Assembly (NCBI GenBank): GCA_902494765.1
Contig: CABUUK010000002.1
Coordinates: forward strand, 1-64,000
Length of the DNA: 64,000 nt
Source of the DNA: an uncultured Collinsella sp.
Lineage (GTDB): Bacteria; Actinomycetota; Coriobacteriia; Coriobacteriales; Coriobacteriaceae
Direction of reading: 5' to 3'
Part shown: positions 26,872 through 36,580 of the stretch, in pieces
Layout: the number at the start of each line of letters is the position of its first letter
How positions within the stretch are numbered: the stretch's first letter is position 1
Notes under the pieces: model-generated
Database searches by the model: none
What the model was told of the DNA's origin: nothing
What the model saw: only the letters and a program-made list of their open reading frames with translations
Program-made: the position numbers and the translations under genes

Positions 26872-27645
26872 TCAACCAATCAAGCCATATGTTGCTTTCA
26901 TCGTCTCAAGCAACTGCGCCATCGTTGCGCCCGCAACCCCGATCTGTTTCAGATTGACGTCGCCCACCTCACAATCTTTAACAAACGCAATCATATCGTC
27001 CTTCAGTTCTCCGCGCAGGTCGACACCTTCCGACTCGCCAAGCAGCTGAGCAAGCCTCAGCGCATCGCGTTTATGCTTTTTTACCTTCTTCGAATCAACG
27101 TTCTCCCCCGCTTCCCTTCTAGCTTTTAGGTCGAGATACGCCTTCGCTTTGAACGGGACAATGTATTCCGTACCCAGGACCGAAACGCCGCCTACGGTCC
27201 GAATTCCCTGAAGGAACAAGCTGTAGTAAGCATCGTCCAACAAAATTGCCGAAAGACTGCTTATGTTTTCATCAACGTGAATTGGCGCCACATCAATCCC
27301 CTCACGACCCTTTAGAAAGTCGGGGCACTTCGCGAAGAGTTCGATCATATGGGGGTAACCTGGCCTCTTAGGCTCTGTGAACCGATAAAAACATGAGCCT
27401 TTGCCTTCGCCCCAGCCGCAGCGGTAACCGCCATCACGCACCAAAGTCCATATGGCTTCTGCCGTCTGAGGCAACCGGTCATCGGCGACAATTACCACAT
27501 CAAAATCGTGAGTCGCCCTAAACGGAAGTCCCGCCTCCGCGAGCAAAATGTCGCATGCCGTGCCGCCGATAAGGGCATACGATCCTGCAGCTTCTTGCAT
27601 ATGCTGCTGAAATTCTTGGAGGCCTTCTACAGCGCTTCTTGCCAT
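26872..27645 (-). CDS. AbiEii-type nucleotidyltransferase toxin
   Basis: 257 residues. The N-terminus shows a nucleotidyltransferase core: GGT (27-29, ALIGGTACDILL) and the metal pair in ATHDFDVVI (Asp47, Asp49). The rest is helical with a Lys-rich stretch (KKVKKHKRDALRLAQ). This pattern fits AbiEii/AbiGii toxins, which act on tRNA or related targets and give phage abortive infection. ATG 27645, after AAAGGGAA, overlaps the upstream gene by 19 bases. The order antitoxin then toxin fits a type IV system. Confidence 0.8.
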   Translation of the reverse strand: MARSAVEGLQEFQQHMQEAAGSYALIGGTACDILLAEAGLPFRATHDFDVVIVADDRLPQTAEAIWTLVRDGGYRCGWGEGKGSCFYRFTEPKRPGYPHMIELFAKCPDFLKGREGIDVAPIHVDENISSLSAILLDDAYYSLFLQGIRTVGGVSVLGTEYIVPFKAKAYLDLKARREAGENVDSKKVKKHKRDALRLAQLLGESEGVDLRGELKDDMIAFVKDCEVGDVNLKQIGVAGATMAQLLETMKATYGLIG

Positions 27646-28598
27646 GGATATTCCCTTTCAAACATTCGATCGACTTCGAGCTGAATTCGCTCATCGTCAA
27701 TTGCCGCCAAAGATAGCGCAAGCGAAATGTTGTCGACACGGGAGGAGTCGGCAAACACGGGCGCATAGCGCCACACTTGGATCATCGCCGTCTCGTTATC
27801 CGGCAACTCCCCGTCTGCGACTTCGAGGTCGCTCAGTTGACGCCATGCACTTCTTAAGACGGCCTTTTGTTCCATGCCCGGCGCAGCGAGCATCGAACGC
27901 GCGGCGAGCGCCGTCTCCCCGGCGTCAACAAGACAGTCGATCTGCGGCGTCTTCCTTGCAAAAAAGACCTTCGAGACAGGCGAGGAGAGCTCTGCCATGT
28001 GCTCACTGAGCAAAAGATCAACAGCAACAGGGAACACGACGACACGTCGCTCGCGACGCTCGCGCCTCGCGAGCCCCCTGTCAACAAGCTCGGTTATGGC
28101 CTCACTCGCGCGGCTTGCCGAAATCCCAAGCGCACGACAAAGGTCATAGGGACGATATGGCTCCTGGGCTACTCCCCAGATTGCGGCAGCCTGTGCGTTG
28201 GGTGACATCTTGGTCGCGCGATTGCGAAACCGGGCACCGCCCCTCTCCGTGCAGGCTGTGCCCATAAATGGAAGAAAAGCCTGTCTACCTGGGCAGACAA
28301 AGGGAATCCCTTGTGCGATCAATGCTTTGCGCTGACGTGCATCGGCATCAGGAAACGAAACGACAACAGGAGTCTCCGCGCGTAAGGCTAGCTGACTATA
28401 GACTCTCTTAGCCTCGGGAAGCCCGACGCCAGTAGGCAAACTTGCAAGCAAAAACGAAAAACCGTTTGCGTCAACAGCGCGGACCTCAACCGCCCGCAGA
28501 TGCAGCGGCAAGCGTGTGGATCCAGGCCAAGTTTTGGCCTTGGCGGAGAGGCCTAGTGCTTCTTGTAAGTAGATTAGCGCTTCGTTCATTTCCATCAT
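27627..28598 (-). CDS. Winged-helix partner of the AbiEii toxin (AbiEi-like)
   Basis: About 323 residues from ATG 28598. The frame is open to 28634, but a perfect TATAAT (28626-28631) lies there, so translation must begin later; 28589 is also possible. A winged helix-turn-helix sits in the middle (about residues 150-200, PYDLCRALGISASRASEAITELVDRGLARRE). The arrangement with an AbiEii toxin suggests it represses the operon and neutralises the toxin. It is larger than typical AbiEi (about 200-290), and the N-terminal 130 residues are unrecognised. Confidence 0.65.
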   Translation of the reverse strand: MMEMNEALIYLQEALGLSAKAKTWPGSTRLPLHLRAVEVRAVDANGFSFLLASLPTGVGLPEAKRVYSQLALRAETPVVVSFPDADARQRKALIAQGIPFVCPGRQAFLPFMGTACTERGGARFRNRATKMSPNAQAAAIWGVAQEPYRPYDLCRALGISASRASEAITELVDRGLARRERRERRVVVFPVAVDLLLSEHMAELSSPVSKVFFARKTPQIDCLVDAGETALAARSMLAAPGMEQKAVLRSAWRQLSDLEVADGELPDNETAMIQVWRYAPVFADSSRVDNISLALSLAAIDDERIQLEVDRMFEREYPWQEAL

Positions 28599-28599
28599 T

Positions 28600-28631
28600 T
28601 TCGTTTGATTCCAGTTTATATTGGAATTATA
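28600..28631 (-). promoter_or_regulatory. AbiE-like operon promoter and operator
   Basis: A consensus TATAAT (28626-28631, minus) is followed at once by the inverted repeat ATTCCA-N8-TGGAAT (about 28608-28627), overlapping the -10 and start point. That is the expected site for an autorepressor. No good -35 is seen. Confidence 0.55.
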
Positions 28632-28639
28632 CATAATTT

Positions 28640-28970
28640 TCGGAATTGACGAGATTCCTTTCGTGCATAAGCCCGCATTTGAGTTTTCAGAATGTCCCGG
28701 ATCGGCGGGGCGATTCGGGATACAATGTCAATAGAAAACGACGCATCCCGCGTAAGTGTACGAGAGCGCGGGCGGCCTAGTTTTCAGCTTTTGTTAAATG
28801 CCCGGGCCTCTAACCCCGGGCATTCTTATTTGCGCTTGTTGCGGCGCAAATGCCTTCTACCGTCCGCACCGCGCGTGCGCCCACGGACCTTAAACCGAAC
28901 CTCATACGAGTCAAGAAACGCGATGACGAACGCGCCCGCATCGGACGATGGAGCCTGGCTGCGTTATCCC
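28640..28970. other. Intergenic region with a + strand hairpin, possible small RNA
   Basis: No gene is supported. TACAAT at 28721-28726 could be a -10, and a 10-bp terminator-like stem follows at 28797-28824 (AATGCCCGGG with CCCGGGCATT, then CTTATTT). A transcript of about 95 nt between them is possible but there is no clear -35. Confidence 0.3.
28797..28829 (+). terminator. Terminator-like hairpin
   Basis: A 10-bp perfect stem with an 8-base loop, followed by CTTATTT. No annotated gene ends just before it on the + strand. Confidence 0.5.
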
Positions 28971-29008
28971 AAAAAAACGGGGCAGACTCCAGTGCGGAGT
29001 CTGCCCCG
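28971..29008 (-). terminator. Terminator of the pilin operon
   Basis: A perfect 13-bp stem (CGGGGCAGACTCC, 28978-28990, with 28996-29008) is followed by seven T residues on the minus strand, 100 bases past the last pilin stop. Confidence 0.92.
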
Positions 29009-29108
29009 AAAAGTGAATGGCAAAGCAAGAACGTAGATGGACGAGAAAAGTGTCCGCAAGTCTCATGGCCATCACATCCCACCTGCCAAAGGGATGGGTG
29101 AGTGAGCG

Positions 29109-30869
29109 TTACTCCTGCTCGGACTCCTCAGCCTGCTTACGGCTGCGGATGAGGTGAGCCACGCCGATGCACAGCACCGCGCCACCAGCGATCCAAGTGA
29201 AGGTCACGCCGTTGAGACCGGTGAGCGGGAGACCAGAGCCCTTCTTGTTCTGGATGGTGACGGGGATCTCGGTCGAATCAACTTTATTATCGAGATCAGT
29301 GGTAACCATATCAGAGGTGTCAGTTACCTTGAGATTCGTCAGTTTACCGGTTGTCGGATTGTACGTAGGCGTCACCGTAATTTCGAAGTCTGCGATGGTG
29401 TTGTAGCCCGCAGGCGTCTTGCTCTCAGAAATCAGATATGTGCCTGCAACAAGGCCAGGAATAGAGACCGTGTTATTCGTTCCTTTGGTTTCAAACGTAT
29501 AAGCTTGCTTCTCGTCATCGGTGAAGCTGCCGTCTTGCTTCAGCCATTTAGCGACTTCATTAGTTGCCCCTTCCTTGATCATTTTGACCTTAAAGCCAGC
29601 AACGAGATTTGCGCTCGAATCATTCGGATCGGTCTTGGTGATATTGAAGCCGAAGACATAGTCGGTGACTTCCTTTGATTCGGAAGTGCCGGTACCCTTA
29701 GGCGACATAGGATCGTTGGAATAGACAAGTTTGACCTCATTGGTGTTACCGGCAGCCGTGTATTCGGCATCGCTGGTGAGCTGAGCCTGATAGGTCACAA
29801 CGACCTTGGAGTTTCCATCGAGAGTCTCATTCACGGACCTTGCGGCGGCCTTGAGATCAGTGAAGAAGACCTTCAAATCTTGACCTGTCTTTTTGTTTGA
29901 GGCGTCCGTGATATCCGTAACCGTCGCGGTGTAATAATTGGAAGATGCGTCAATCTTTTTGCCGTTGATAGCAACAACAATAGAGTTCTCATCTGCCTTC
30001 AATCCAACAGAGAGATGGTCCTGGAACTCATACTGGTACTTATCAAACGTGGCAATATTGGCCGCAACAGTACCAGTCAACTTGTAGTCGATTACCTGCC
30101 CAATCCAGGCATCGCCCACGTTCTTCCAGTCATCCGTTGTAGCTTTATCGGCCGTCTTGCCCTTAGTGTCATCGAGAATCTGCTTATCGACGGTAGGAAT
30201 GCTGGTCTTTTCGGTAACGGTCACGCTGCTACCGCCGACAACGGCGAAGATGGGCGAGGTACCCGTGTTCTTCTTTGCCGCTTCGGAAGTGCTAAGGGAA
30301 GACTCATCGGTCAGGAACAGGTAGTAACCCGTCTTGGGGGAATTTTTATCATCGGTAGGCACAGTAAAACTATCGCCTGCCGAGAACGAATTGCCCGTAG
30401 CTTTAACGTCCTTTTTAACAATAGCGGCAATCTTGTTGAGAAGGTGATCCTTATTAACAACAGTCTCAGCAGTAGTGCCGGTAACGTTCTTAGTCAACCA
30501 ATCGGCCACGTCCTGGGCGGTAACAATATCAGGTTTGGGATTAGAAGTCTTATACGTTGGATCCTCTTTAATAGCATTGATGATGGCCATCTGGGTCGCA
30601 GAGTCATCAATTGCCCACTTGACGTTGGAGACGATCTTATCAGTCGCCCCCTCCTCAGTCGGATCCACAACATCGGCCTTGAAAATCTGGTAGGCCTTGT
30701 ACTTCACATCACCATTGTTTTTGTTCTTATTGATGGTGATGGTATTGGTCGTAGTAGTCGCATCCTCAGCAAACGCCATGGCCACCGGGGCCATCACGCC
30801 GCCGAAGCTCAGCGCTGCCGTGAGGCCGGCCGTTACTGCCAGGCGGGCGATGTTCTTGCTCATACTCAT
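29109..30869 (-). CDS. Sortase-anchored major pilin-type protein
   Basis: 586 residues from ATG 30869, after AGAGGAAAAG. A signal peptide (about 1-32, ending AMAFAEDA) is followed by a pilin N-terminal domain, an isopeptide-forming D2-like region, an E-box-like YLISESKTPAGY, and the sorting signal LPLTG with a hydrophobic helix and RKQ tail. Lys in IPTVDKQIL may be the residue linked to the next subunit. Its length, low GC relative to neighbours and Thr/Asn/Lys richness fit a shaft pilin. It is the last of three linked genes and should be polymerised by the class C sortase at 25.8 kb. Confidence 0.88.
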   Translation of the reverse strand: MSMSKNIARLAVTAGLTAALSFGGVMAPVAMAFAEDATTTTNTITINKNKNNGDVKYKAYQIFKADVVDPTEEGATDKIVSNVKWAIDDSATQMAIINAIKEDPTYKTSNPKPDIVTAQDVADWLTKNVTGTTAETVVNKDHLLNKIAAIVKKDVKATGNSFSAGDSFTVPTDDKNSPKTGYYLFLTDESSLSTSEAAKKNTGTSPIFAVVGGSSVTVTEKTSIPTVDKQILDDTKGKTADKATTDDWKNVGDAWIGQVIDYKLTGTVAANIATFDKYQYEFQDHLSVGLKADENSIVVAINGKKIDASSNYYTATVTDITDASNKKTGQDLKVFFTDLKAAARSVNETLDGNSKVVVTYQAQLTSDAEYTAAGNTNEVKLVYSNDPMSPKGTGTSESKEVTDYVFGFNITKTDPNDSSANLVAGFKVKMIKEGATNEVAKWLKQDGSFTDDEKQAYTFETKGTNNTVSIPGLVAGTYLISESKTPAGYNTIADFEITVTPTYNPTTGKLTNLKVTDTSDMVTTDLDNKVDSTEIPVTIQNKKGSGLPLTGLNGVTFTWIAGGAVLCIGVAHLIRSRKQAEESEQE

Positions 30870-30977
30870 CTTCTTTTCCTCTGCTTTCTGCTTGAAGTCC
30901 ATTTGATCCAAAACCATCCGTCTGTGTCTAAGCATTTGCTTGGTTATGTCTCGCCCCGCTCTCTGTGGGGCCATTGG

Positions 30978-32642
30978 CTACTCTGCATGGTTGCCGCCTC
31001 CCCGCTTGATCAGGAGCGCGACCACGAGGAGTGCGGCTCCGGCGACCGCTGCGGCGGCCGCGGCGTACATTGCCATATCGCCTGTCGAGGGCATAAAGCC
31101 TCCGGTGATAGTGCTAGGGGGCGTGCCGGTGGGCGTGTTGATGAGCGACGCCTCCAGGCTGCCCGTCGACCCGTCCGCGCTGTCGGCGCGCAGGGGCGAC
31201 TCGGCGGTGATGGTGAGCTTGGGCTTGGCGGCGGCCACCTGGTCAACATCCAGGCCCTCGGCGTTGACCGTCACGGAGCGCGTGCCCCCAAAGGCGGTGT
31301 AACCCTTGGGCGCCTTGAGCTCGCGGACCTCCAGCTTGCCCGAGTCCACGCCCGAGACGGTCACGCGGCCGTCCTCGCCCGTGGTGACGGTGGCCTTGCC
31401 CTCCGCATCCCACGTGCCATCGGCCGCGAGCGTGCGACCGCGGTCATCGGTGATGCTCAGGACCGCCCCGGGCAGCGGCTTGTCGCCGTCGCTGCCGCGC
31501 TTGGTGAGCGCGAGATCCCAGGTGTAGGCGCACGCGTCGTCGCTCGGCGTGCGGGTGAAGCCGGCGTCGCCGGACTGGTCGGCAAAGGGAGAGCGCGGGT
31601 AGCGCAGGTAGACCTCGTTGGGGTTGCCCTTGGCGATGCCGTGGTTGCATGCGCTGTTGAGCGGAGCGTCGTACACGGCGACCACGCGGGCGCCCGCGGC
31701 GAAGGCGTCGGCCCCGCCGAGCGCGGCGATGAGGTCGCCGGTGCGCACGGTGAAGGAGCTCCCCTCGACCGAGACCCTGCACCGGGCCGTGATGTCGGTC
31801 CAACCCTTCGCGGGCTCGGTGCCGGCGCGGCCGTCCTTGTCGGTCTGGACCGCACCAAAGCCGCCGTCCGCGCCCGCCGCCACGTACACGCGCATGCTCG
31901 CGGCCACCTTGGAGGGGTCGAGCCCCGCACTCATGGTGTCGACGAACCGCACCGTATAGGTGTCGTAGGCAGCAAGACCCGCCGGGACCGTGGCCGAGAG
32001 GCGCCAGTACGGGTCGTCGGCGACCGTGGCATCAGCGGCCTTCTGCCAGGCGGCGGTGCCGTCCTCCAGCACGTGCTTGGCGACCTTGGGGGTCGCCGCC
32101 TTGGGCTTGACGGTGACGGCGCTGCCGCCCACCAGGGCCATGATCGGCGCGGTGCCGGCTTCGTTCTGGGCGATGGCGTCGTCGTCGGCGACGATGAGCC
32201 AGTAGCCACAGGGCAGCTCGGCCGTCGTGCCCGCGTTAAGGGCCGCAGGCCTGGCGCCAGAGCTCTGGAGGGAACGAGCGAGCCGTGCGCTCAGCGCGCT
32301 CGTAAGGTGGGAATCGGTGTTGAGCCACTCGGCAGCTTCCTGCGCGGTGGTCTGGGAATTGGGCATGCCGGCGCTGTGCAGCACAGGCAGCGCGGCGTCG
32401 CGCACGGCGTCGCTTGCCCAGGCGAGATCGGTGGCGGTCTTGGCGTCGCTGTCGCCGTCGACGACGTTGGCGCTAAAGATCTGGTAGGCGTCGTAGCAGC
32501 GCGCCACGGTGCCGCTCACCGTGATGGAACCGGTCGAGGTCGGCGCGGCCTGCGCGGAAGCGGGGAACACAACCGCGCAGGTGCCGATCAGGAGGGCAAG
32601 CAGCGCAAACAAGATCGGGAAGGAGCAAACTTTCTTATTCAC
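30978..32642 (-). CDS. Sortase-anchored pilin, middle gene
   Basis: 554 residues from GTG 32642, which overlaps the upstream stop by 8 bases and has GGGAGGTGAG before it. A signal peptide ends near ASAQAA (about 32). The N-terminal RCYDAYQIFSANVVDG block parallels YKAYQIFKADVVDP in the next pilin, so the two are paralogous. An E-box-like LEVRELKAPKGYTAF and a Cna-B-like domain (about 405-480) follow. The sorting signal is MPSTG rather than LPxTG, with a helix and RGGG tail. Unlike its neighbours it is very GC- and Ala-rich. Probably a basal or minor pilin. Confidence 0.85.
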   Translation of the reverse strand: MNKKVCSFPILFALLALLIGTCAVVFPASAQAAPTSTGSITVSGTVARCYDAYQIFSANVVDGDSDAKTATDLAWASDAVRDAALPVLHSAGMPNSQTTAQEAAEWLNTDSHLTSALSARLARSLQSSGARPAALNAGTTAELPCGYWLIVADDDAIAQNEAGTAPIMALVGGSAVTVKPKAATPKVAKHVLEDGTAAWQKAADATVADDPYWRLSATVPAGLAAYDTYTVRFVDTMSAGLDPSKVAASMRVYVAAGADGGFGAVQTDKDGRAGTEPAKGWTDITARCRVSVEGSSFTVRTGDLIAALGGADAFAAGARVVAVYDAPLNSACNHGIAKGNPNEVYLRYPRSPFADQSGDAGFTRTPSDDACAYTWDLALTKRGSDGDKPLPGAVLSITDDRGRTLAADGTWDAEGKATVTTGEDGRVTVSGVDSGKLEVRELKAPKGYTAFGGTRSVTVNAEGLDVDQVAAAKPKLTITAESPLRADSADGSTGSLEASLINTPTGTPPSTITGGFMPSTGDMAMYAAAAAAVAGAALLVVALLIKRGGGNHAE

Positions 32643-35600
32643 GACGCTCACCTCCCTTCGCATTCGCCTTGCGACGAATGTGCATCCAGACCGCAGCAGC
32701 GCAAAGCACCGCCACGCCGGCAAGGTACGTCAGAGTGACGCCCGACATACCAGAAAGGGGCAAAGAGGTGGAGTAGGTGTTGGTGAAGGTGGGGGTGGAA
32801 GTGTCGGTGAGGTTGTGGGGCGTGTCGGTGGTCACTGGCTTGCCATCACGATCCCGAATCTGCTTGTAGGTCGCAGAGATGTTGATCTTGTGGTTAGAGT
32901 CGTCAACCGCATTGACCGTAATCTGATAAACCGACTGGTCGTATGTGTAGTTCGTAAACGGCGTGGTTGGCAGCTGTTCGCGAACGTAATAAGTAAAGGT
33001 ATTGCTTGCACCGCGGCCCGTGGGATCCGTGCCCTTGGCGAGATCGGCAAGTGTGTACGTAATCTCATCGGCGAAGCTCAGGGGCTGGGACTTGTCGCCG
33101 CTGGCAGTGGTGGTAATCTCGCCGTCGGGGTCGGTCGTAGCCGTCATGGGTTTATCGAAGTTCTCGTTATCCGCAAACTCGAGCGTAAACTCTTTCATCT
33201 CGCCACCCTCAACGACCTTAGTCGCCTTAGGAGTCCAAGAGCCGCTGGAAGTGTACGGATTGTACTTGTTGGTGAAGGTCTTTTCCCCATTGGAGCCAAC
33301 GACCACATAATAATAGCCGTCAGAATCTGCCTGCACAGGACGCGGATCGCTAGTTGAATCACCGAAGTGCTTGGTTACAGTCATGCCATTGATCGTGTAG
33401 TTATGGATTGTAAGCTGTTTGGTCTCGGTCGCATTATCCAGAATCGGAACAGACATGAGCACATCTGGCTTGCCTTCTGCAAGTTTAACCGTAATCTCGT
33501 ACACGGCCGGGTCGTACGTGATGTCGGAATCAGTGCCAGCATTTTCAACCAAATAGTATGTAATCGTGCCAGTCGTACCGTTCGCTGTGAACTGCTCACC
33601 AAGGTCAAACTTGATGATGCCACTTGCATCATTACTCGCAGTTCCAACCTCGGTGCAAGCGTCAGGAGTGAATACCCCGCGAGCGATAGGATCACTCGAA
33701 TCCTTGCGGTAGACCGTAAAGGTGAAATCCCCAGCCTTAAGCTCACGGCCGGCCAACTTCTTGGTCGCCTTCAGCTTAAGGCTCGGGTAGACGTACGTAT
33801 CCGCAGGCACGCCTAGGTACAAGTCGCCATTCGACATGATGCCGCCACCATGGTCCCAGGAATAGTTGCCCGTGATGAAAGTTCTGGCAGCTTTCTGCGC
33901 ATTATTCGCTTCATCACTTCCAACTTTGACATCCGACTTCAGACCGACGCTCCGATAAATCTTCACGCCGCCATTGGCAGGGATCTTGATAGCCTCATAG
34001 AGTTCGTCGTTATCACTGAGTTCTTTGTTATCACTGCGTTCTTTGCTTCCCGAATACTTGGCGTCTCCGTCGCCGAGCATCTTGCCGATTACCGCCGCAA
34101 GCGGTTCCTGATGGCCAGCCGCTGCCGCAAGGAAGAAATCGGCATGACCGTTATCGCGAAACACCTTCGATTTGTATGCATCTATATCTTGATTCTTGCC
34201 ACTACCACCACCTGAAAGATGGGGTTTAGCTTCATTGCCGGTATTGTTCTGTGAGTTGTAAGCATATTTATAATCGTCTTTAAAACGATCTCCGTCATCA
34301 TACTCAGCGCCGGCAGACGAATTGCCAAAGATTGCCGTGCCCTCAGTGTTCGTTACCAACGTCTTGCCCGTGGGGCAGACTGCAACGCCACCGCCGTAGC
34401 CGCCAGCTTCATTGGCGCTAATGTACGAGTTATATATGAATAGCCTACCAGCAGTATATTCCTTGCCTTGGTCTGAGTTTCCCTGAACAAAGATGCCGCC
34501 GCCACCCCAGTCAAAGCGAGACATGCAGTGATTGTTAGTGATATAGACATTATTGTCTTCAGTGCCGTTAATCATCGCGTCAACCATCTGGCCCACTCGA
34601 ATGCCGGCACCTTCAGATCGGCAGCTCACGTTAGAGGCAATAATTCCTCCCGTGATTTTCAGCCACGCCATACCCGTACGGGGTTGAGTATTACGGTTGA
34701 CATCCGTGACATAAACACCGCCGCCGGCTTCCTCGGAGTAGTTGCCGGTAATCTGGCCACCAGAAATAGTGACATTGGCGCCGTTATTGGCAGCAAGCCC
34801 AGCGCCGCCATGGTCACCGTTGCCATCCTTGTTGCAGAATTTAGCCATTCTATTATTCGTGATATAGCCACCAGAAACGGACACGATGCCGCCTACGGCC
34901 ATAATGCCGCCGCCATAGCCAGGTTGATCGCTTTCCCCATTGAACGTCGCATTGCCCGAAATAACCGCATTTTCCGAAATAGATACGCTCGAGCCGTTCG
35001 AGTACACACCGCCGCCATTGGGAGCGTAGTTGCCTGCGATCACGCCACCGGTCAGTTTAAGGGTCGTACCTTCATCTTTGAGTTCGATGCCTGCGCCTTG
35101 GCTCCTAGAGGTTGCACCGCAAACGTAGCCACCGCTCATATTGACGGTGGAGCCGTTCTCGGCATAGATGAGGCTGCCGACATTGCAGTCCTTTTTCTGC
35201 GTAAGCGTACCGCCCCGAAGGTTAAACTTGCCGTGATTGTAGACGTTAATGAGCTTCAACGCGGAACCCGTGGGCGCAGTTGAGACAATTGCACCCTTGA
35301 TGTTGACCGTATGTGTTTCAAGCGTTTCCGCCGTGCTCGTACCGCTAGCGGACGACTTGGTTACGTAATAGGTGAGCGTGGTCGGGATGTCATCGTTGTC
35401 ATAGTCGTCGACCTTGCCATTTTTGCCATAATTATCGCTAGTAAAAGTCTGGCCTTGATCCTGCAGCGGCTGAGTGCCTTTGATCTCATCCACACCCGGA
35501 TTAGAATCCGTGATTGTAAACTCGGCACTATTGCTCACACTGAAAAGCGGCTTATTATCATTGCTCGAGTGCTTTATTTTGTAGCCATTAAGATCAAGGG

Positions 35601-36123
35601 TGATATTGCTACCTTTCTTATTGAGAAAGATTTCGCCGTTGCAGTCTAGGTCCTGCATCAATTGAAAACTGCCGGACTGATTTTCCGCAACGCCCTGAAG
35701 TTTCTGGCTAAGCTCAGCTTCATTGTTAATTTTCACAGCAGCCGTTCCGGCTTGCTCACCTTCCGCAGCCGCGACAACGGTTTTGTCATCCGAAGTCGTT
35801 GTACCCTCGTTCTGCTGCTCTTCCTCGGACTGTCCCTCAAGCTGGGCATCGTCGCCAGTCTCATCGGCCTCGGCGTCGTCACTATTCTGGTTTTCGGTAT
35901 CCCCGTTGTTGGTGTTGTCTACATCAGTAGACTCACTTGAGGAACCCCCCATCACAGTTTCCTCGGTAGGAGCTGTCTGGGCATCGTTTGCAATGGCCTG
36001 CGAAATCGGGGGCATGACGAGCGACAGTACCAGGCTCAACACGGAGGCTCCGCACAAAACGCCTGCCAGTACACGGCGCGTCGCTTTTTTACTCTGCTTA
36101 GTTTTTTCTGAATTCGCTTTCAT
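32635..36123 (-). CDS. Large sortase-anchored adhesin, likely pilus tip
   Basis: 1162 residues. A long signal peptide (about 1-45) leads to an acidic, Gln/Asp-rich linker (45-130). Residues about 130-620 contain repeated ITGG-, NGG- and GGGI-type turns typical of a right-handed parallel beta-helix. Two isopeptide (Spy0128-like) pilin domains follow from about 790 (YPSLKLKATKKLAGRELKAGDF, and a second with ATKVVEGG), each with a Tyr-Tyr-x-x-x-E segment (TYYLVENAG, TYYVREQL). The sorting motif is LPLSG. As first gene of the operon, with GGGGAGGAG before ATG 36123, it is the likely tip adhesin. Codons are AT-rich compared with the flanks, which suggests transfer. Confidence 0.87.
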   Translation of the reverse strand: MKANSEKTKQSKKATRRVLAGVLCGASVLSLVLSLVMPPISQAIANDAQTAPTEETVMGGSSSESTDVDNTNNGDTENQNSDDAEADETGDDAQLEGQSEEEQQNEGTTTSDDKTVVAAAEGEQAGTAAVKINNEAELSQKLQGVAENQSGSFQLMQDLDCNGEIFLNKKGSNITLDLNGYKIKHSSNDNKPLFSVSNSAEFTITDSNPGVDEIKGTQPLQDQGQTFTSDNYGKNGKVDDYDNDDIPTTLTYYVTKSSASGTSTAETLETHTVNIKGAIVSTAPTGSALKLINVYNHGKFNLRGGTLTQKKDCNVGSLIYAENGSTVNMSGGYVCGATSRSQGAGIELKDEGTTLKLTGGVIAGNYAPNGGGVYSNGSSVSISENAVISGNATFNGESDQPGYGGGIMAVGGIVSVSGGYITNNRMAKFCNKDGNGDHGGAGLAANNGANVTISGGQITGNYSEEAGGGVYVTDVNRNTQPRTGMAWLKITGGIIASNVSCRSEGAGIRVGQMVDAMINGTEDNNVYITNNHCMSRFDWGGGGIFVQGNSDQGKEYTAGRLFIYNSYISANEAGGYGGGVAVCPTGKTLVTNTEGTAIFGNSSAGAEYDDGDRFKDDYKYAYNSQNNTGNEAKPHLSGGGSGKNQDIDAYKSKVFRDNGHADFFLAAAAGHQEPLAAVIGKMLGDGDAKYSGSKERSDNKELSDNDELYEAIKIPANGGVKIYRSVGLKSDVKVGSDEANNAQKAARTFITGNYSWDHGGGIMSNGDLYLGVPADTYVYPSLKLKATKKLAGRELKAGDFTFTVYRKDSSDPIARGVFTPDACTEVGTASNDASGIIKFDLGEQFTANGTTGTITYYLVENAGTDSDITYDPAVYEITVKLAEGKPDVLMSVPILDNATETKQLTIHNYTINGMTVTKHFGDSTSDPRPVQADSDGYYYVVVGSNGEKTFTNKYNPYTSSGSWTPKATKVVEGGEMKEFTLEFADNENFDKPMTATTDPDGEITTTASGDKSQPLSFADEITYTLADLAKGTDPTGRGASNTFTYYVREQLPTTPFTNYTYDQSVYQITVNAVDDSNHKINISATYKQIRDRDGKPVTTDTPHNLTDTSTPTFTNTYSTSLPLSGMSGVTLTYLAGVAVLCAAAVWMHIRRKANAKGGERRE

Positions 36124-36212
36124 CGATGTCTCCTCCCCAAGAGACCGCGATCTTGCTCTTTCACTATCAAACGTATCTGCGCAATCTGTAATTGCGCTCG
36201 CGTAGTAATACT

Positions 36213-36242
36213 ATTGTAACTATTGTTTAAACATCAGAGCAA
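36213..36242 (-). promoter_or_regulatory. Candidate promoter of the pilin operon
   Basis: On the minus strand TTGCTC (36237-36242) and TACAAT (36213-36218) are 18 bases apart, giving an 80-base leader before the adhesin start. The match is only fair. Confidence 0.4.
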
Positions 36243-36580
36243 CAAAACCGACATTTTTGTAGCCAGTTCTCAATTCTCTTGACATTTACTCAGATTTGCT
36301 TTCTTTTATTCGCTATCTGTTTTTTGTTTCTGCTGGTAATTTAGTTGCCTATTATTTTTTAATGGCATTAGATTTATTTGCACAACATTTTGCTCAAGAG
36401 CAAGCGTCCTGTGAACGGTCGAAAATCGACCGTGAACGGTAGGTCATTAACCGGGAGGAATAGACTACTAAATTGATGGGAATATCTTTAACCCATCGGT
36501 AGTTAGAAGCGTAATGTTCAGACAACAATATTTGAATTTTCGCGCAGATTTTAGGCATCAATTCGCCCAAATCGCCTGAG
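36243..36580. other. AT-rich intergenic region upstream of the pilin operon
   Basis: No gene is supported. The region is much more AT-rich than its flanks. It contains ACGGTCGA-AAA-TCGACCGT (36415-36433), a palindrome flanked by two GTGAACGGT copies, which could be an operator for pilus expression or a remnant of insertion. Confidence 0.4.

Noticed and set aside
30015..32738. Long + strand open frame (about 900 codons) opposite the pilins
   Set aside because: It is antisense to two genes with clear signal peptides and sorting signals. High GC bias creates such mirror frames.
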